A stretch of DNA of 59,960 nucleotides, taken from positions 1-59,960 of the forward strand of contig JAJXYO010000012.1 of NCBI GenBank assembly GCA_021780495.1, in the 5' to 3' direction. A program made the position numbers and the translations under genes. Of this stretch, positions 46,216 through 55,439 are shown in pieces (the stretch's first letter is position 1; every line of letters starts with the position of its first letter). The notes beneath the pieces are model-generated. The model saw nothing but the letters and a program-made list of their open reading frames with translations. It was not told the origin of the DNA and made no database searches. This DNA comes from Deltaproteobacteria bacterium. GTDB taxonomy: Bacteria > Desulfobacterota > Desulfuromonadia > Geobacterales > Pseudopelobacteraceae.

Positions 46216-48171
46216 ATGTTCCGCTTCCGACTGAACACCAAGATATCGATTGTCGTTTCCCTGCTGGTGACCATCCAGATGGTCGGCTTGTCGTACTGGA
46301 TCATCTCCCACGTTGAAAAAAGCTTCAAACAGACCATCGCCGCCCAGCAGTTTGTCTTGCTGAGCGATCGGGCCCATGATATCGACGAGGCCATTTCGCG
46401 CTTCCAGCACATGATCATCGCCAAGGCGGCCTTCTTCAGCCGGCAGGGTATCGTAGATCCCGAACGCGCCCAGCACGAACTCGACGAGTCTGAAGACCTG
46501 TTGGGCATCTTCGACAATGGCCTCTTCCTGTTTTCCTCCCGTGGCGAGCTTCTGGCCGAGCTCCCCAACCAGCACCGGCGGGGACAGAACGTCGCCTACC
46601 GCGACTACTTCAAAAAGACGATGGAGAGCGGCAAGCCCTGCATTTCCAGGCCCTATTTCACATCACGGGCCAGCCACCACCCCGCCATCATGTTCACCGC
46701 CCCCGTATTCGCTCAAAACGGGACGATCGTCGCCATACTGGGGGGCAGCGTCGATCTGTTGCAGGAAAATATGCTCAGTCACAACGCCTACGTAAAAATC
46801 GGCAATTCCGGCTATACCTACATCTACAACACCGAACGCACCATTATCATGCACCCCGACAAGAGCAGGATCCTGAAACAGGACGAACCGCCCGGCGTCA
46901 ACCGGGTGTTCGACAAGGGCATCGCCGGGTTCGAGGGCACCGAGGAGAATGTCAACTCGCGGGGCTTGCGCGCCCTGACCACGGTCAAGCGGCTGAAGTC
47001 GGCCAACTGGATCATGGCAGCCAATTACCCTCTGGCGGATGCCTACGCCCCGATTCAAAAGATCATCCGCTATTCGATCATCGCGGTGATCCTGGGGGTG
47101 CTGCTTTCGGTGCTGGTCGTCTGGCTGGTCATGAAGAAACTGACCGCCCCTTTGATCAGGCTGACCGGCCACATCAAGGAGCTGGAAGACAACAGCGGGG
47201 AGAATCGGGCGATCCTGATTGACTCCGCGGACGAGATCGAGGATCTGTCGGTCGCCTTTAACCACATGATGGGCACGATCACCAGCAAACAGGAAGAGCT
47301 GCAGAAGCTGTCCCGGGCGGTCGAGCAGAGCGCCAGCCTGGTGGCCATCACGGACACGAACGGCATCATAGAATACATCAATCCCACCTTCTGCGAATTG
47401 ACCGGCTATAGCGCCGCGGAACTGATCGGCCGGAACCCGAGCATCCTCAAATCGGGCGAACTGTCGGCGGAACGATACCGTGAACTCTGGGACACCATCA
47501 CCAACGGCGGTACCTGGCAGGGGGAGTTTCATAACCGGAAGAAGAACGGCGGGCAATTCTGGACCATCGCCACCATCTCTCCCATTAAAAACGAGCAGGG
47601 GCTGCTGACCCATTTCATCAGCGTCCAGGAGGATATCACCGAACGCCGGGCGGCCGAGGTAAAACTGCGCCACCTGAGCACCCATGACATCTTGACCGGA
47701 CTGTATAACCGGGCCTTCTTCGAGGAGGAATTGGAACGGCTCAAGGCGGGCAGGCGCTTCCCGGTCAGTGTGATCACTGCCGATGTGGACGGACTGAAGG
47801 GGGTCAACGACACCCTGGGGCACGAAGCGGGTGACCGCCTGCTGCGGATGGCTGGCAAGGCCCTGTTCGACACCCTGCGCTCCGAGGACATCGTGGCCCG
47901 GATCGGTGGCGACGAATTTGGCGTGCTCCTGCCGGCGGCTGATGACTCGGTGGTGGCGGAGGTCATGACCAGGATCAGAACACGCCAGGCGGAGTTCAAT
48001 GCGGCCGGCGACGATTTCGTTATCAGCATCTCGCTTGGCTCAGCGACCGCTCAGACAGCCGAAGATCTCGCCAGGGCCATGAAGCTCAGCGATGAACGGA
48101 TGTACCGGGAAAAAAACGCCCGCAAGGAAAAGCCGGCGGCGCCCCTGTTGCCGGCCGGTACGAGCAGCTGA
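46216..48171 (+). CDS. Cache-HAMP-PAS-GGDEF diguanylate cyclase
   Basis: 651 residues from ATG 46216, chosen because AGGTGG lies 7 bases upstream; the longer frame to 46051 reads poorly. A membrane helix (about 10-30), dCache periplasmic sensor (about 35-275), second helix (about 285-305), HAMP, PAS (about 370-490) and GGDEF (about 495-640) follow. GGDEF is intact and RSED five residues before is a proper RxxD inhibitory site. The periplasmic part resembles that of the kinase at 15234. It makes c-di-GMP in response to an outside signal. Confidence 0.92.
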   Translation: MFRFRLNTKISIVVSLLVTIQMVGLSYWIISHVEKSFKQTIAAQQFVLLSDRAHDIDEAISRFQHMIIAKAAFFSRQGIVDPERAQHELDESEDLLGIFDNGLFLFSSRGELLAELPNQHRRGQNVAYRDYFKKTMESGKPCISRPYFTSRASHHPAIMFTAPVFAQNGTIVAILGGSVDLLQENMLSHNAYVKIGNSGYTYIYNTERTIIMHPDKSRILKQDEPPGVNRVFDKGIAGFEGTEENVNSRGLRALTTVKRLKSANWIMAANYPLADAYAPIQKIIRYSIIAVILGVLLSVLVVWLVMKKLTAPLIRLTGHIKELEDNSGENRAILIDSADEIEDLSVAFNHMMGTITSKQEELQKLSRAVEQSASLVAITDTNGIIEYINPTFCELTGYSAAELIGRNPSILKSGELSAERYRELWDTITNGGTWQGEFHNRKKNGGQFWTIATISPIKNEQGLLTHFISVQEDITERRAAEVKLRHLSTHDILTGLYNRAFFEEELERLKAGRRFPVSVITADVDGLKGVNDTLGHEAGDRLLRMAGKALFDTLRSEDIVARIGGDEFGVLLPAADDSVVAEVMTRIRTRQAEFNAAGDDFVISISLGSATAQTAEDLARAMKLSDERMYREKNARKEKPAAPLLPAGTSS

Positions 48172-48186
48172 TCGCCCGCCGCCCGG

Positions 48187-51114
48187 CTAGAGCATCTTCC
48201 GGAGATACTGGCCGGTAAAGGAGCGGGGCACCGCCGCCACCTGCTCCGGCGTGCCGCTGGCGATGATCTCGCCCCCCCGGTCGCCCCCCTCCGGCCCCAG
48301 GTCGATGATCCAGTCGGCGGTCTTGATCACATCCAGGTTGTGCTCGATGATCACGATGGTATTGCCGGCAGCCACCAGGGTATGCAGCACATCCAGCAGC
48401 TTGGCGATGTCATGGAAGTGCAGGCCGGTGGTCGGCTCGTCCAGGATATAGATGGTCCGGCCGGTGGAGCGCTTGGAGAGTTCCTTGGAGAGCTTGACCC
48501 GCTGGGCCTCGCCGCCGGACAGGGTCGTGGCCGACTGCCCCAGGGTGATGTACCCCAGCCCGACCTCCTCCAGGGTCTTGAGCTTGTTCCGGATGCGCGG
48601 GATAGCCCCCATGAACTCCAGGGCCTGGGAAACGGTCATGGCCAGCACATCGGCGATCGACTTGCCCTTGTAGAGCACCTCCAGGGTCTCCCGGTTGTAG
48701 CGCGCCCCCTTGCAGACCTCGCACTCCACGTACACATCCGGCAGGAAGTGCATCTCGATCTTGATGATGCCGTCGCCGGAGCAGGCCTCGCAGCGCCCCC
48801 CCTTGACATTGAACGAATAGCGCCCCGCTTTGTAGCCGCGCAGCTTGGACTCCTGCAGGTTGGCAAACAGGTCGCGGATATCGCCGAAGACATTGGTATA
48901 GGTGGCCGGATTGGAACGCGGCGTGCGGCCGATGGGCGACTGGTCGATGTTGATGACCTTGTCCAGGTGTTCCAGCCCCAGCACGTCCCGGACGGCGCCG
49001 GCCTTTTCCCGGCTGCGGTACAGCCGCTGGCTGAGGGTCTTGTGCAGGGTGTCGATCACCAGGGTGGACTTGCCCGACCCGGAGACCCCGGTCACGCAGG
49101 TCATGACCCCCAGCGGGATATCGACCGTCACGTCCTTGAGGTTGTTCTCGCTGGCGCCGACGATCCGCAACTGCCTGGTTGCCGTGCGCCGCTTGGCCGG
49201 CACGGCGATCGAGAGTTCACCGGACAGGTAGCGTCCGGTCAGCGACAGAGGGTTTTTCATGACCTCCGCCGGCGTCCCCTGGGCAACTACCTCGCCACCA
49301 TGCACCCCGGCCCCCGGTCCCATGTCGATCAGGTAATCGGCCTCCAGGATGGTCTCTTCGTCATGCTCCACCACCAGCACCGTATTGCCGATATCACGGA
49401 GGTGCCGGAGGGTGTCCAGCAGGCGGGCGTTGTCGCGCTGATGCAGGCCGATGGAGGGCTCGTCCAGGATATAGAGCACCCCCACCAGCGACGAGCCGAT
49501 CTGGGTCGCCAGACGGATGCGCTGCCCTTCCCCGCCGGAGAGCGTACCGGCGGTGCGGTCCAGTGACAGATAATCCAGTCCCACGTTCACCAGGAACGAG
49601 AGCCTCTCACGCACCTCCTTGAGGATGCGGCGGGCGATCTCCTGCTCCTTGTCGGTCAAAGTCAGCCCCTCGAAAAACAGCAGACAATCACGAATGGCCA
49701 TGGCCGTCACATCGCAGATGGTCCTGCCCCCCACCAGCACGTGCAGGGCCTCCGGACGCAGACGGGCCCCGCTGCAGGTCGGACAGGGCATGACGTTCAT
49801 GTACTTCTCCAGCTCCTCGCGGGCCGCGTCCGACTCGGTCTCGCGCCAGCGGCGCTGCAGGTTGTTCAGCACCCCTTCGAACTCCTTCTGGTAGGTGTGG
49901 CGGCGGTCGCCGTCCTCCTCCCACCAGAACTCGATTTTCTCCCCCTTGGAGCCGTTCAGGATCACATCACGGACACTCTCGGGCAGCTCCTTGAAGGGGG
50001 TGCGGATGTCGAATGTGTAGGCCTTGGCCAGGGCATCCAGGATCAGGTGGAACCAGCCCGACAGGCGCTTCTCCCAGGGTGCGATGGCCCCCTCGCGCAG
50101 GGACAGCTCCGGGTTGGGGATCACCAGTTCGGCATCGAAATACATGCGGGTGCCCAGCCCGGTACACTCCGGGCAGGCGCCGTGGGGGTTGTTGAAGGAG
50201 AACAGGCGCGGGGTGATCTCCTGATAGGAGATACCGCAATCGACACAGGCCAGTTTTTCGGAGAACAGCAACGTTAGCGGTGACGATCCCTTCCTGCCTC
50301 TGACCCCACCCCCACCCTGGCCCTCCCCCTGAAGGGGAGGGGAATCTGGAGGTGGCTCCTCCCCCTTCAAGGGGGAGGTTGGGAGGGGGATGGGTTTTAC
50401 AACCTCCACCTTCACCACCCCGTCGGCATGGTGCAGGGCGGTCTCCAGCGAATCGGCCAAGCGGCGCTGGATCTCTTCCTTGACCACGATCCGGTCCACC
50501 ACGATATCGATGTCGTGTTTCTTCTTCTTGTCCAGCTCGATCTCATCGGCCAGTTCATGGGGCTTGCCGTCGATCACGACCCGGGTGAAGCCCTCCTTGC
50601 GCAGCTGATTGAGTTCCTTCTTGTACTCCCCCTTGCGGCCGCGGATCATGGGCGCCAGCAGGGTCAGCTTGCTCCCCGGCGGCAGCAGCATGATCTGGTC
50701 CACCATCTGGGACACGGTCTGGGAGGTGATCTCCTTGTTGCAGGAGGTGCAGTGCGGGCGGCCGACCCGGGCAAACAACAGGCGCAGGTAGTCGTAGATC
50801 TCGGTGACGGTGCCGACGGTGGAGCGCGGGTTCTTGCTGGTGGTCTTCTGTTCGATGGAGATGGCCGGCGAGAGCCCTTCGATGGACTCCACATCCGGTT
50901 TCTCCATCTGCTCCAGGAACTGGCGGGCATAGGCTGAGAGCGACTCCACATAGCGGCGCTGTCCCTCGGCGTAGATCGTGTCGAAGGCCAGGGTCGATTT
51001 GCCCGAGCCGGAGATGCCGGTGATGACCACCAGCTGGTCGCGGGGGATCTCCACGTCGATGCACTTCAGGTTATGTTCGCAGGCGCCTTTGATGATGATC
51101 TTGTCGTGTGCCAT
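48187..51114 (-). CDS. uvrA: Excinuclease ABC subunit A, with internal repeat-encoded insert
   Basis: 975 residues; ordinary UvrA is about 940. Two ABC ATPase modules: Walker [10 protein letters not shown] near 31-39 and GVSGSGKST in the second half, signatures [12 protein letters not shown] and [11 protein letters not shown], Walker [11 protein letters not shown] and [10 protein letters not shown]. Zinc cysteines include CVDCGISY...CPEC and CEACSGDG. UvrA scans DNA for lesions with UvrB. Residues about 240-278 (50280-50397) are an insert ([23 protein letters not shown]) encoded by a dispersed palindromic repeat, placed just before the first zinc module. The frame is kept, so the protein is probably active. 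Confidence 0.95.
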   Translation of the reverse strand: MAHDKIIIKGACEHNLKCIDVEIPRDQLVVITGISGSGKSTLAFDTIYAEGQRRYVESLSAYARQFLEQMEKPDVESIEGLSPAISIEQKTTSKNPRSTVGTVTEIYDYLRLLFARVGRPHCTSCNKEITSQTVSQMVDQIMLLPPGSKLTLLAPMIRGRKGEYKKELNQLRKEGFTRVVIDGKPHELADEIELDKKKKHDIDIVVDRIVVKEEIQRRLADSLETALHHADGVVKVEVVKPIPLPTSPLKGEEPPPDSPPLQGEGQGGGGVRGRKGSSPLTLLFSEKLACVDCGISYQEITPRLFSFNNPHGACPECTGLGTRMYFDAELVIPNPELSLREGAIAPWEKRLSGWFHLILDALAKAYTFDIRTPFKELPESVRDVILNGSKGEKIEFWWEEDGDRRHTYQKEFEGVLNNLQRRWRETESDAAREELEKYMNVMPCPTCSGARLRPEALHVLVGGRTICDVTAMAIRDCLLFFEGLTLTDKEQEIARRILKEVRERLSFLVNVGLDYLSLDRTAGTLSGGEGQRIRLATQIGSSLVGVLYILDEPSIGLHQRDNARLLDTLRHLRDIGNTVLVVEHDEETILEADYLIDMGPGAGVHGGEVVAQGTPAEVMKNPLSLTGRYLSGELSIAVPAKRRTATRQLRIVGASENNLKDVTVDIPLGVMTCVTGVSGSGKSTLVIDTLHKTLSQRLYRSREKAGAVRDVLGLEHLDKVINIDQSPIGRTPRSNPATYTNVFGDIRDLFANLQESKLRGYKAGRYSFNVKGGRCEACSGDGIIKIEMHFLPDVYVECEVCKGARYNRETLEVLYKGKSIADVLAMTVSQALEFMGAIPRIRNKLKTLEEVGLGYITLGQSATTLSGGEAQRVKLSKELSKRSTGRTIYILDEPTTGLHFHDIAKLLDVLHTLVAAGNTIVIIEHNLDVIKTADWIIDLGPEGGDRGGEIIASGTPEQVAAVPRSFTGQYLRKML
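50290..50397. repeat. Dispersed palindromic repeat inside uvrA
   Basis: The stretch has arms such as CTCCCCCTGAAGGGGAG and CTCCCCCTTCAAGGGGGAG, then GGTTGGGAGGGGG, like the intergenic repeat at 41829-41866. Its length keeps the uvrA frame, adding about 36-40 residues. It is probably a REP-like or MITE-like element. Confidence 0.75.
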
Positions 51115-51290
51115 GGGGGGATCCTTTACTGCAAAGTGACTGTGTAATATATCACAATCCGCTTTCAGATTGAAGCGACTTTACTAATTTGGATATCGAT
51201 CAAGAGGGGCATACCGGGTGGGATGCCTGGCACAAAGAAGGGGGCGCTGAGAAGTTTCAACATCTCGCTATGCACTTCCAGAGAATTGCT

Positions 51291-52652
51291 TCAGAAATCA
51301 AGAGGACTCCGTGCTTCTTTCATCGTCCTGACCGGGACGCAGTGGGTGTAGATCATTGTCGTTTTCAGGCTGGCGTGGCCAAGCAGTGTCTGAATAGTGC
51401 GGATGTCGTAATTCGCTTGCAATAGGTGGGTGGCAAAGGAGTGCCGGAAGGTGTGGGCGGTGACCTTTTTGGGGATTTTGGCCTTGCGGACGGCATGGTA
51501 GAGCGCGCCTTGGAGCTGGGTTTCATGGAGATGATAGCGCCTTCTTTGGCCGGTTTCCTCCACTACGGTCAGCGTCTGCTGCGGAAACACCCACTGATAC
51601 ATGAACTCTTTCGGTGCTTTGGGATATTTCTTCTCAATGTCGTCATCCAGAAACACCCCGTCGTATCCAGCCGCCATATCCTGTTCATGCAGTTTACTCA
51701 CCTTTTCAATCTGAACCTTCAATTCCGGTGTGATAGAATCCGGAATCGGCTCGGTCCGATCCTTTTTCCCCTTGCCATGCACTAACAGCTTGCCTCCGTC
51801 AAAGTTGAAATCACCCACTCGAATCTGCAGACCTTCAAACAGCCGCAGTCCGCAGCCGAACAGTACTTTGACGAAGAGGTTGTACGGGTAGTAGAGTTGT
51901 TTCAGAATGGCGTCGATCTCCGGCATGGAGAGCACCATCGGAATGTAGAGCGACTTTTTTGCCCGTGGCACGTCTTTGAGAATTCCGAATTCCCGTTTCA
52001 AGGCATAACGAAAGAGAAACAGGAGAGAATTGAAGGCCTGGTTTTGGGTTGATGCGGCGACCTTGCACTTTACCGCCAGATAGGTCAGATATTCCTTTAC
52101 GTCGGCGGTTGACAGTTCTTGAGGGGGCTTGTTTTTGAGAAAGCGCTGGAACTGGCGCGACCAGTGAGCGTAGGTTTTCAACGTCTTGCGGGAATAGTGG
52201 CGAACCTTTATCTCGTCGGCCATCTTGGACATCACTTCATCCCATTCCGGTGATGAAGATTTTTCCTGATAACCGGCTTCGATATATTGGGATTGGCGCC
52301 GAGAAATAGTTGAAAGCATCGGTTGATCAGACTTCATGGACGCGACTATAGATTGCTGATTTGGTTCATCGGCAGCAAATGGTGCATGTGCCTCCAACCC
52401 TTGCATCTCAAAGTAGAGGGAAATGGCATGGGAAGCACGTTGACACTGGTCGTCTCTCTGGTTCTTTTCGCGAAGCTTTTCATTAAAAAGGCGGATTCGT
52501 TCCGATTTGTCGGGCGTAATCACATGTTTGGCACAGAAATCAAGAAAATAGCGCAACCACTTTACATAATCCTGGAATTGATCGGCTGCAACGTTATTCT
52601 TCCTCAAGAAGTTGAGGTACTGAGCATATAATTTTTTTGGAATGAGAATCAT
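51291..52652 (-). CDS. IntI-family tyrosine recombinase with extra N-terminal domain
   Basis: 453 residues from ATG 52652 (GGCGGA just upstream; a TTG at 52676 adds 8). The catalytic set is visible: Arg in GCGLRLFEGLQ, HTFRHSFATHLL, LLGHASLKTTMIYTH with Tyr nucleophile. The integron-specific insert is present around EKKYPKAPKEFMYQWVFP, and the end RSPLDF matches IntI proteins. IntI is usually about 320-340 residues; here about 130 extra residues at the N-terminus look like a second SAM-like arm-binding domain. It faces away from the cassette-like genes, the canonical integron layout. Product sites attC follow at 55361, 56232 and 58628. Confidence 0.88.
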   Translation of the reverse strand: MILIPKKLYAQYLNFLRKNNVAADQFQDYVKWLRYFLDFCAKHVITPDKSERIRLFNEKLREKNQRDDQCQRASHAISLYFEMQGLEAHAPFAADEPNQQSIVASMKSDQPMLSTISRRQSQYIEAGYQEKSSSPEWDEVMSKMADEIKVRHYSRKTLKTYAHWSRQFQRFLKNKPPQELSTADVKEYLTYLAVKCKVAASTQNQAFNSLLFLFRYALKREFGILKDVPRAKKSLYIPMVLSMPEIDAILKQLYYPYNLFVKVLFGCGLRLFEGLQIRVGDFNFDGGKLLVHGKGKKDRTEPIPDSITPELKVQIEKVSKLHEQDMAAGYDGVFLDDDIEKKYPKAPKEFMYQWVFPQQTLTVVEETGQRRRYHLHETQLQGALYHAVRKAKIPKKVTAHTFRHSFATHLLQANYDIRTIQTLLGHASLKTTMIYTHCVPVRTMKEARSPLDF

Positions 52653-52822
52653 GGATTCCGCCTTTAGTGATAGCAATTGCCAACCGCCTCACAACAATTA
52701 TTGACGACGTGGCGTCATAAACTGGACTAATAGGTTGTAATTCGATAATTTTAATTGTTTACAGCAAAAAGTAAATGATATAGTGCCGTAGCGTGAAAAA
52801 GCTCAGCCTTTCGGAGTGATAA

Positions 52823-53188
52823 GTGATTACACGACTGAAATTGAAACCAGGCCAAAAGGGAACCAAAGCAGTGGTACAAAAATACGGCGATGATCTCGTC
52901 TGCGTCCGCTACCGTTACGACGAAGCAAGCCGCACCCGGATAAAAACAGTGGAACTTATCGTAGAAAGGAAACAGCTGTCGCCATCGACGAAGAAAAATG
53001 CGGACGAAATGATCGTACCGGTGCAGATTGCCTATGGTGCAACAAAATTGGGGAAAATGGCCCGGTCAGCTGGAGGAGAATGGGACCCCGACGTGAAGCT
53101 TTGGTACATCGAGTACGGCAAAATCAAAGGTACAGAGCTTGAACAGCATATAATATTGGATGCAGAAAAGAAGAAACCCCAAAAGTGA
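52823..53188 (+). CDS. Small basic protein of a mobile-element-associated family
   Basis: 121 residues from GTG 52823 (GGAG upstream). Positively charged (MITRLKLKPGQKGTK; KTVELIVERKQ; GGEWDPDVKLWYIEYGKIKG). I recall similar proteins beside recombinases in several proteobacteria, but no function. The last codons (EQHIILDA) are spelled by an 18-base palindrome (53146-53163) that is repeated six more times after the stop. A DNA-binding role on those repeats is plausible. Divergent from the integrase across 170 bases containing a TGACG/CGTCA inverted repeat (52702-52717). Confidence 0.65.
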   Translation: MITRLKLKPGQKGTKAVVQKYGDDLVCVRYRYDEASRTRIKTVELIVERKQLSPSTKKNADEMIVPVQIAYGATKLGKMARSAGGEWDPDVKLWYIEYGKIKGTELEQHIILDAEKKKPQK

Positions 53189-53337
53189 GTGCATCTAATA
53201 ATAGATGCCGGAATATAATATTGGATACCTTGGTGATCAATCAAAATGGCGAAAGCATCTAATAATATATACTTACGTGACATCTAATATTGGATACCTA
53301 TATCTAATACTAGATGCAGGTATCCAATATTAGATAC
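53146..53337. repeat. Array of seven 18-bp palindromes
   Basis: Copies start at 53146, 53191, 53211, 53255, 53280, 53300 and 53320 (each 18 bases), for example GCATCTAATAATAGATGC and GTATCCAATATTAGATAC. Rough consensus RYATCYAATANTRGATRC. Spacing is often 20 bases, about two helical turns, as for cooperative protein binding. The first copy codes the end of the preceding protein. Not CRISPR: the gaps are 2-27 bases and the units are palindromic. Confidence 0.9.
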
Positions 53338-53360
53338 CAACTCTAACCGGTGATTAACGA

Positions 53361-53372
53361 GTTGAACAATAA
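53361..53372 (+). other. Cassette junction core (GTTGAACAATAA)
   Basis: The same 12 bases occur at the right end of attC1 (55412-55423). GTTGAAC fits the integron core GTTRRRY. No left half-site is clear here, so this may be attI or a decayed attC. It marks the start of the first clear cassette. Confidence 0.45.
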
Positions 53373-53381
53373 AGAGAGACT

Positions 53382-53822
53382 ATGATCGATTATGCAAAAT
53401 ACAGAATAGCACTGCGGCGTCTTTTTAAACAAAAGCAGAAGGTTCGCGCAGCCTACGCTAAATATGTCACCTCGGCCCGTAAGGATGGTAAGAATGCCAA
53501 GGAAATTAGCTCATTAGAATATGAGGGGTGGTATGAAGAGGACATGATAAATGAAGATATTTCTATTCTTGTTACAACATACTTAGTTTCAAAGGCAACG
53601 AAACACTTTATATCCATTCCGCCGCGTAAAGATGAAGGAATGTGGGAGCAATGTAACAAAATAAGCGAAAGATTTGTTCTGACAAACGCTGGGATCTCGG
53701 CACTTAGGTCTTCTATACGTGCAGAAGCAAAAGAACGTCGTGACCTCCTTCTTCCATTAATTGCAGCACTCACTGGAATAATTGGAATAGTAACTGGCCT
53801 CATTGCAGTGATAAAGAAGTGA
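53382..53822 (+). CDS. Cassette-borne hypothetical protein with C-terminal membrane helix
   Basis: 146 residues, AT-rich codons unlike the core genome. The body is charged and helical; a hydrophobic segment near 124-143 (LIAALTGIIGIVTGLIAVI) anchors it, a tail-anchored layout. Start ATG 53382, with AGAGAG before it and the cassette junction 15-20 bases upstream, as expected for a gene cassette. No family recognised. Confidence 0.6.
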   Translation: MIDYAKYRIALRRLFKQKQKVRAAYAKYVTSARKDGKNAKEISSLEYEGWYEEDMINEDISILVTTYLVSKATKHFISIPPRKDEGMWEQCNKISERFVLTNAGISALRSSIRAEAKERRDLLLPLIAALTGIIGIVTGLIAVIKK

Positions 53823-53936
53823 TTTTATTACATAAGAGCCTAAACATTGCACTTAAAGTGGACAGGCTATTTTTCAGTGGAAAAAGTTTTGCCTGCCTCT
53901 TTAATTGCTCACAACCTGTGAACAAGGATAACCATA

Positions 53937-54755
53937 GTGACCCTTTTTCTAATCATTGCCGTAATCGGCGGAGTAGTGTTTTTTCTGACAGTGCTGAATA
54001 AAAACCCTGGTGAACGTGTTTTCACATCAGCATCGTCAGCCTCACGTCATGAGTTTCTTCAACAAGCTTTCGGGATTTCAAAAAAAGATTGCGAACGGCT
54101 ACACTTCGACGGGAGACACTTCTATCACCCTAAGGAAATTCCATATGAAAGTTACAGTGGAATTCGAGCCGCAGGGTCAGAACGAACAACGATTACGAAC
54201 GCCGCGCTTCCTCATCACACTTCGTGGAAATTTCAACGTGGAGATGGTGGCCCTGATTTACGATATCGGGGGAATTCCAAATCGATGCATTCGGAACGTC
54301 ACTTCATTAACTTTGATGGAACTAAGCCATTCACTTTGCACGTCTATTCATATCCTGGATATAACGAAGTAAATCAACTTGTGGAAAAATTCGACGCATT
54401 TCTTTGCGGGGCTCAGGAGCAGGACTACGAAAGTGAGTTTATGGCATTCAAAGCAGCATACGAAAAGAAACAGGTTGCCCAATCTCAATTAAGTGAGACT
54501 CAATCATCACTTTTATCATGTGATGCTGTAACTGCTGCCCACAACAAAATTTCGAGCGCCACAATGAAGATACCAGATGAGCTCAAGGCAAAGGTTGATG
54601 ACGCTGTAAAGAGAAGGACACTGTTGTTAAATGAAGTGGAGAATTTACGTCGAGAAATTCGGGAACAAGCTCAGCAGGAAAGCCAAGCTGTACGCGCCGC
54701 GCAAGCAAGGAGCGAGATCGCGTTGAACCACCGAATAATTACACAATTTTCTTGA
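53937..54755 (+). CDS. Cassette-borne hypothetical protein, N-terminal membrane helix and coiled coil
   Basis: 272 residues from GTG 53937 (AAGGA upstream). A membrane helix at about 2-20 is followed by a globular region (about 30-160) and a coiled coil (about 205-260). AT-rich like its neighbours. The next gene starts 10 bases after the stop, so the two are probably co-transcribed. I do not recognise a domain. Confidence 0.55.
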   Translation: MTLFLIIAVIGGVVFFLTVLNKNPGERVFTSASSASRHEFLQQAFGISKKDCERLHFDGRHFYHPKEIPYESYSGIRAAGSERTTITNAALPHHTSWKFQRGDGGPDLRYRGNSKSMHSERHFINFDGTKPFTLHVYSYPGYNEVNQLVEKFDAFLCGAQEQDYESEFMAFKAAYEKKQVAQSQLSETQSSLLSCDAVTAAHNKISSATMKIPDELKAKVDDAVKRRTLLLNEVENLRREIREQAQQESQAVRAAQARSEIALNHRIITQFS

Positions 54756-54765
54756 GGAGGTAAAC

Positions 54766-55314
54766 GTGCCACTTATACCATGCCCTGAATGTTTTCAAGA
54801 GATCTCTGACCGAGCCATAAGCTGCCCAAAGTGTGGCTTTCCAATCAAGGACAATAAACTTATAACCAATGAATCACCTGCTATGATTTGGGACTCGGAA
54901 GATGGTGCATGTATCTGTGTAAAATGTCCAAAATGCTACAAGTCGTCAATAATCAATAAAACTACTGCGCGCAAAACCGACACGGGTTATTCCTTGGACG
55001 GTGAAGGTACCTGCTCTTGCGGCTTGACCTTTGATAAAATTGAAAGAAACAACACATTGAACACAAATCCTGTTTTCATGGTTAACCAGCCAAGCAGGCG
55101 CTCTACAGCTGGGCTTCTTGCTCTCCTTCTCGGAGGAATAGGCGTGCACCATTTCTATCTTGGCCGCCCCGTTGCAGGTATTTTTAATATTTTATTCTGC
55201 TGGACATTTATTCCCGCTATTCTTGCTTTAGTAACTGCAATTCAATATTTCTCTATGACTGATGATGTATTCAACCGCACTGTCGATAAGACACATCGAA
55301 ACTTCAAAGGCTAG
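54766..55314 (+). CDS. Zinc-ribbon plus TM2-domain membrane protein
   Basis: 182 residues. An N-terminal zinc ribbon (CPECF...CPKCG, residues about 5-25), a second Cys group (CVKCPKC, CSCG) near 48-85, and a C-terminal TM2 domain (about 110-165) with GGIGVHHFYLGRPVAGI. TM2 proteins are small two-helix membrane proteins of poorly known role. The start has GAGGAGG upstream. It ends 47 bases before attC1, so it closes a two-gene cassette. Confidence 0.75.
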   Translation: MPLIPCPECFQEISDRAISCPKCGFPIKDNKLITNESPAMIWDSEDGACICVKCPKCYKSSIINKTTARKTDTGYSLDGEGTCSCGLTFDKIERNNTLNTNPVFMVNQPSRRSTAGLLALLLGGIGVHHFYLGRPVAGIFNILFCWTFIPAILALVTAIQYFSMTDDVFNRTVDKTHRNFKG

Positions 55315-55360
55315 TAACCGATTGCAAACAGAGAAGCCCAGAGAGCAAGGGAAGGACAAT

Positions 55361-55418
55361 GTCCAACTAGCGCCAAGACCGGCCCAAAAGCGAGCCGGTC
55401 AGGCTTTGGGCGTTGAAC
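55361..55418 (+). other. attC recombination site 1
   Basis: 58 bases from GTCCAAC (fits RYYYAAC) to GTTGAAC (fits GTTRRRY). Inside, GACCGGC pairs with GCCGGTC, and GCGCCAAG with CTTTGGGCG, giving the folded single-strand form an IntI uses. Its left half is almost identical to that of attC2. Confidence 0.88.
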
Positions 55419-55439
55419 AATAATGAAAAAGGAAAACAC

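Noticed and set aside
52653..52822. attI site between integrase and first gene
   Set aside because: No GTTRRRY core was found in the gap; only a TGACG/CGTCA inverted repeat is visible.
53146..53337. CRISPR-like appearance of the palindrome array
   Set aside because: Units are perfect or near-perfect palindromes with gaps of 2-27 bases and no uniform spacers or cas genes.
53836..53924. Possible degenerate attC after the first cassette gene
   Set aside because: A hairpin (CAGGC...GCCTG, 53863-53895) is present, but the end sequences (GCCTAAAC, TGTGAAC) do not pair or fit RYYYAAC/GTTRRRY well.
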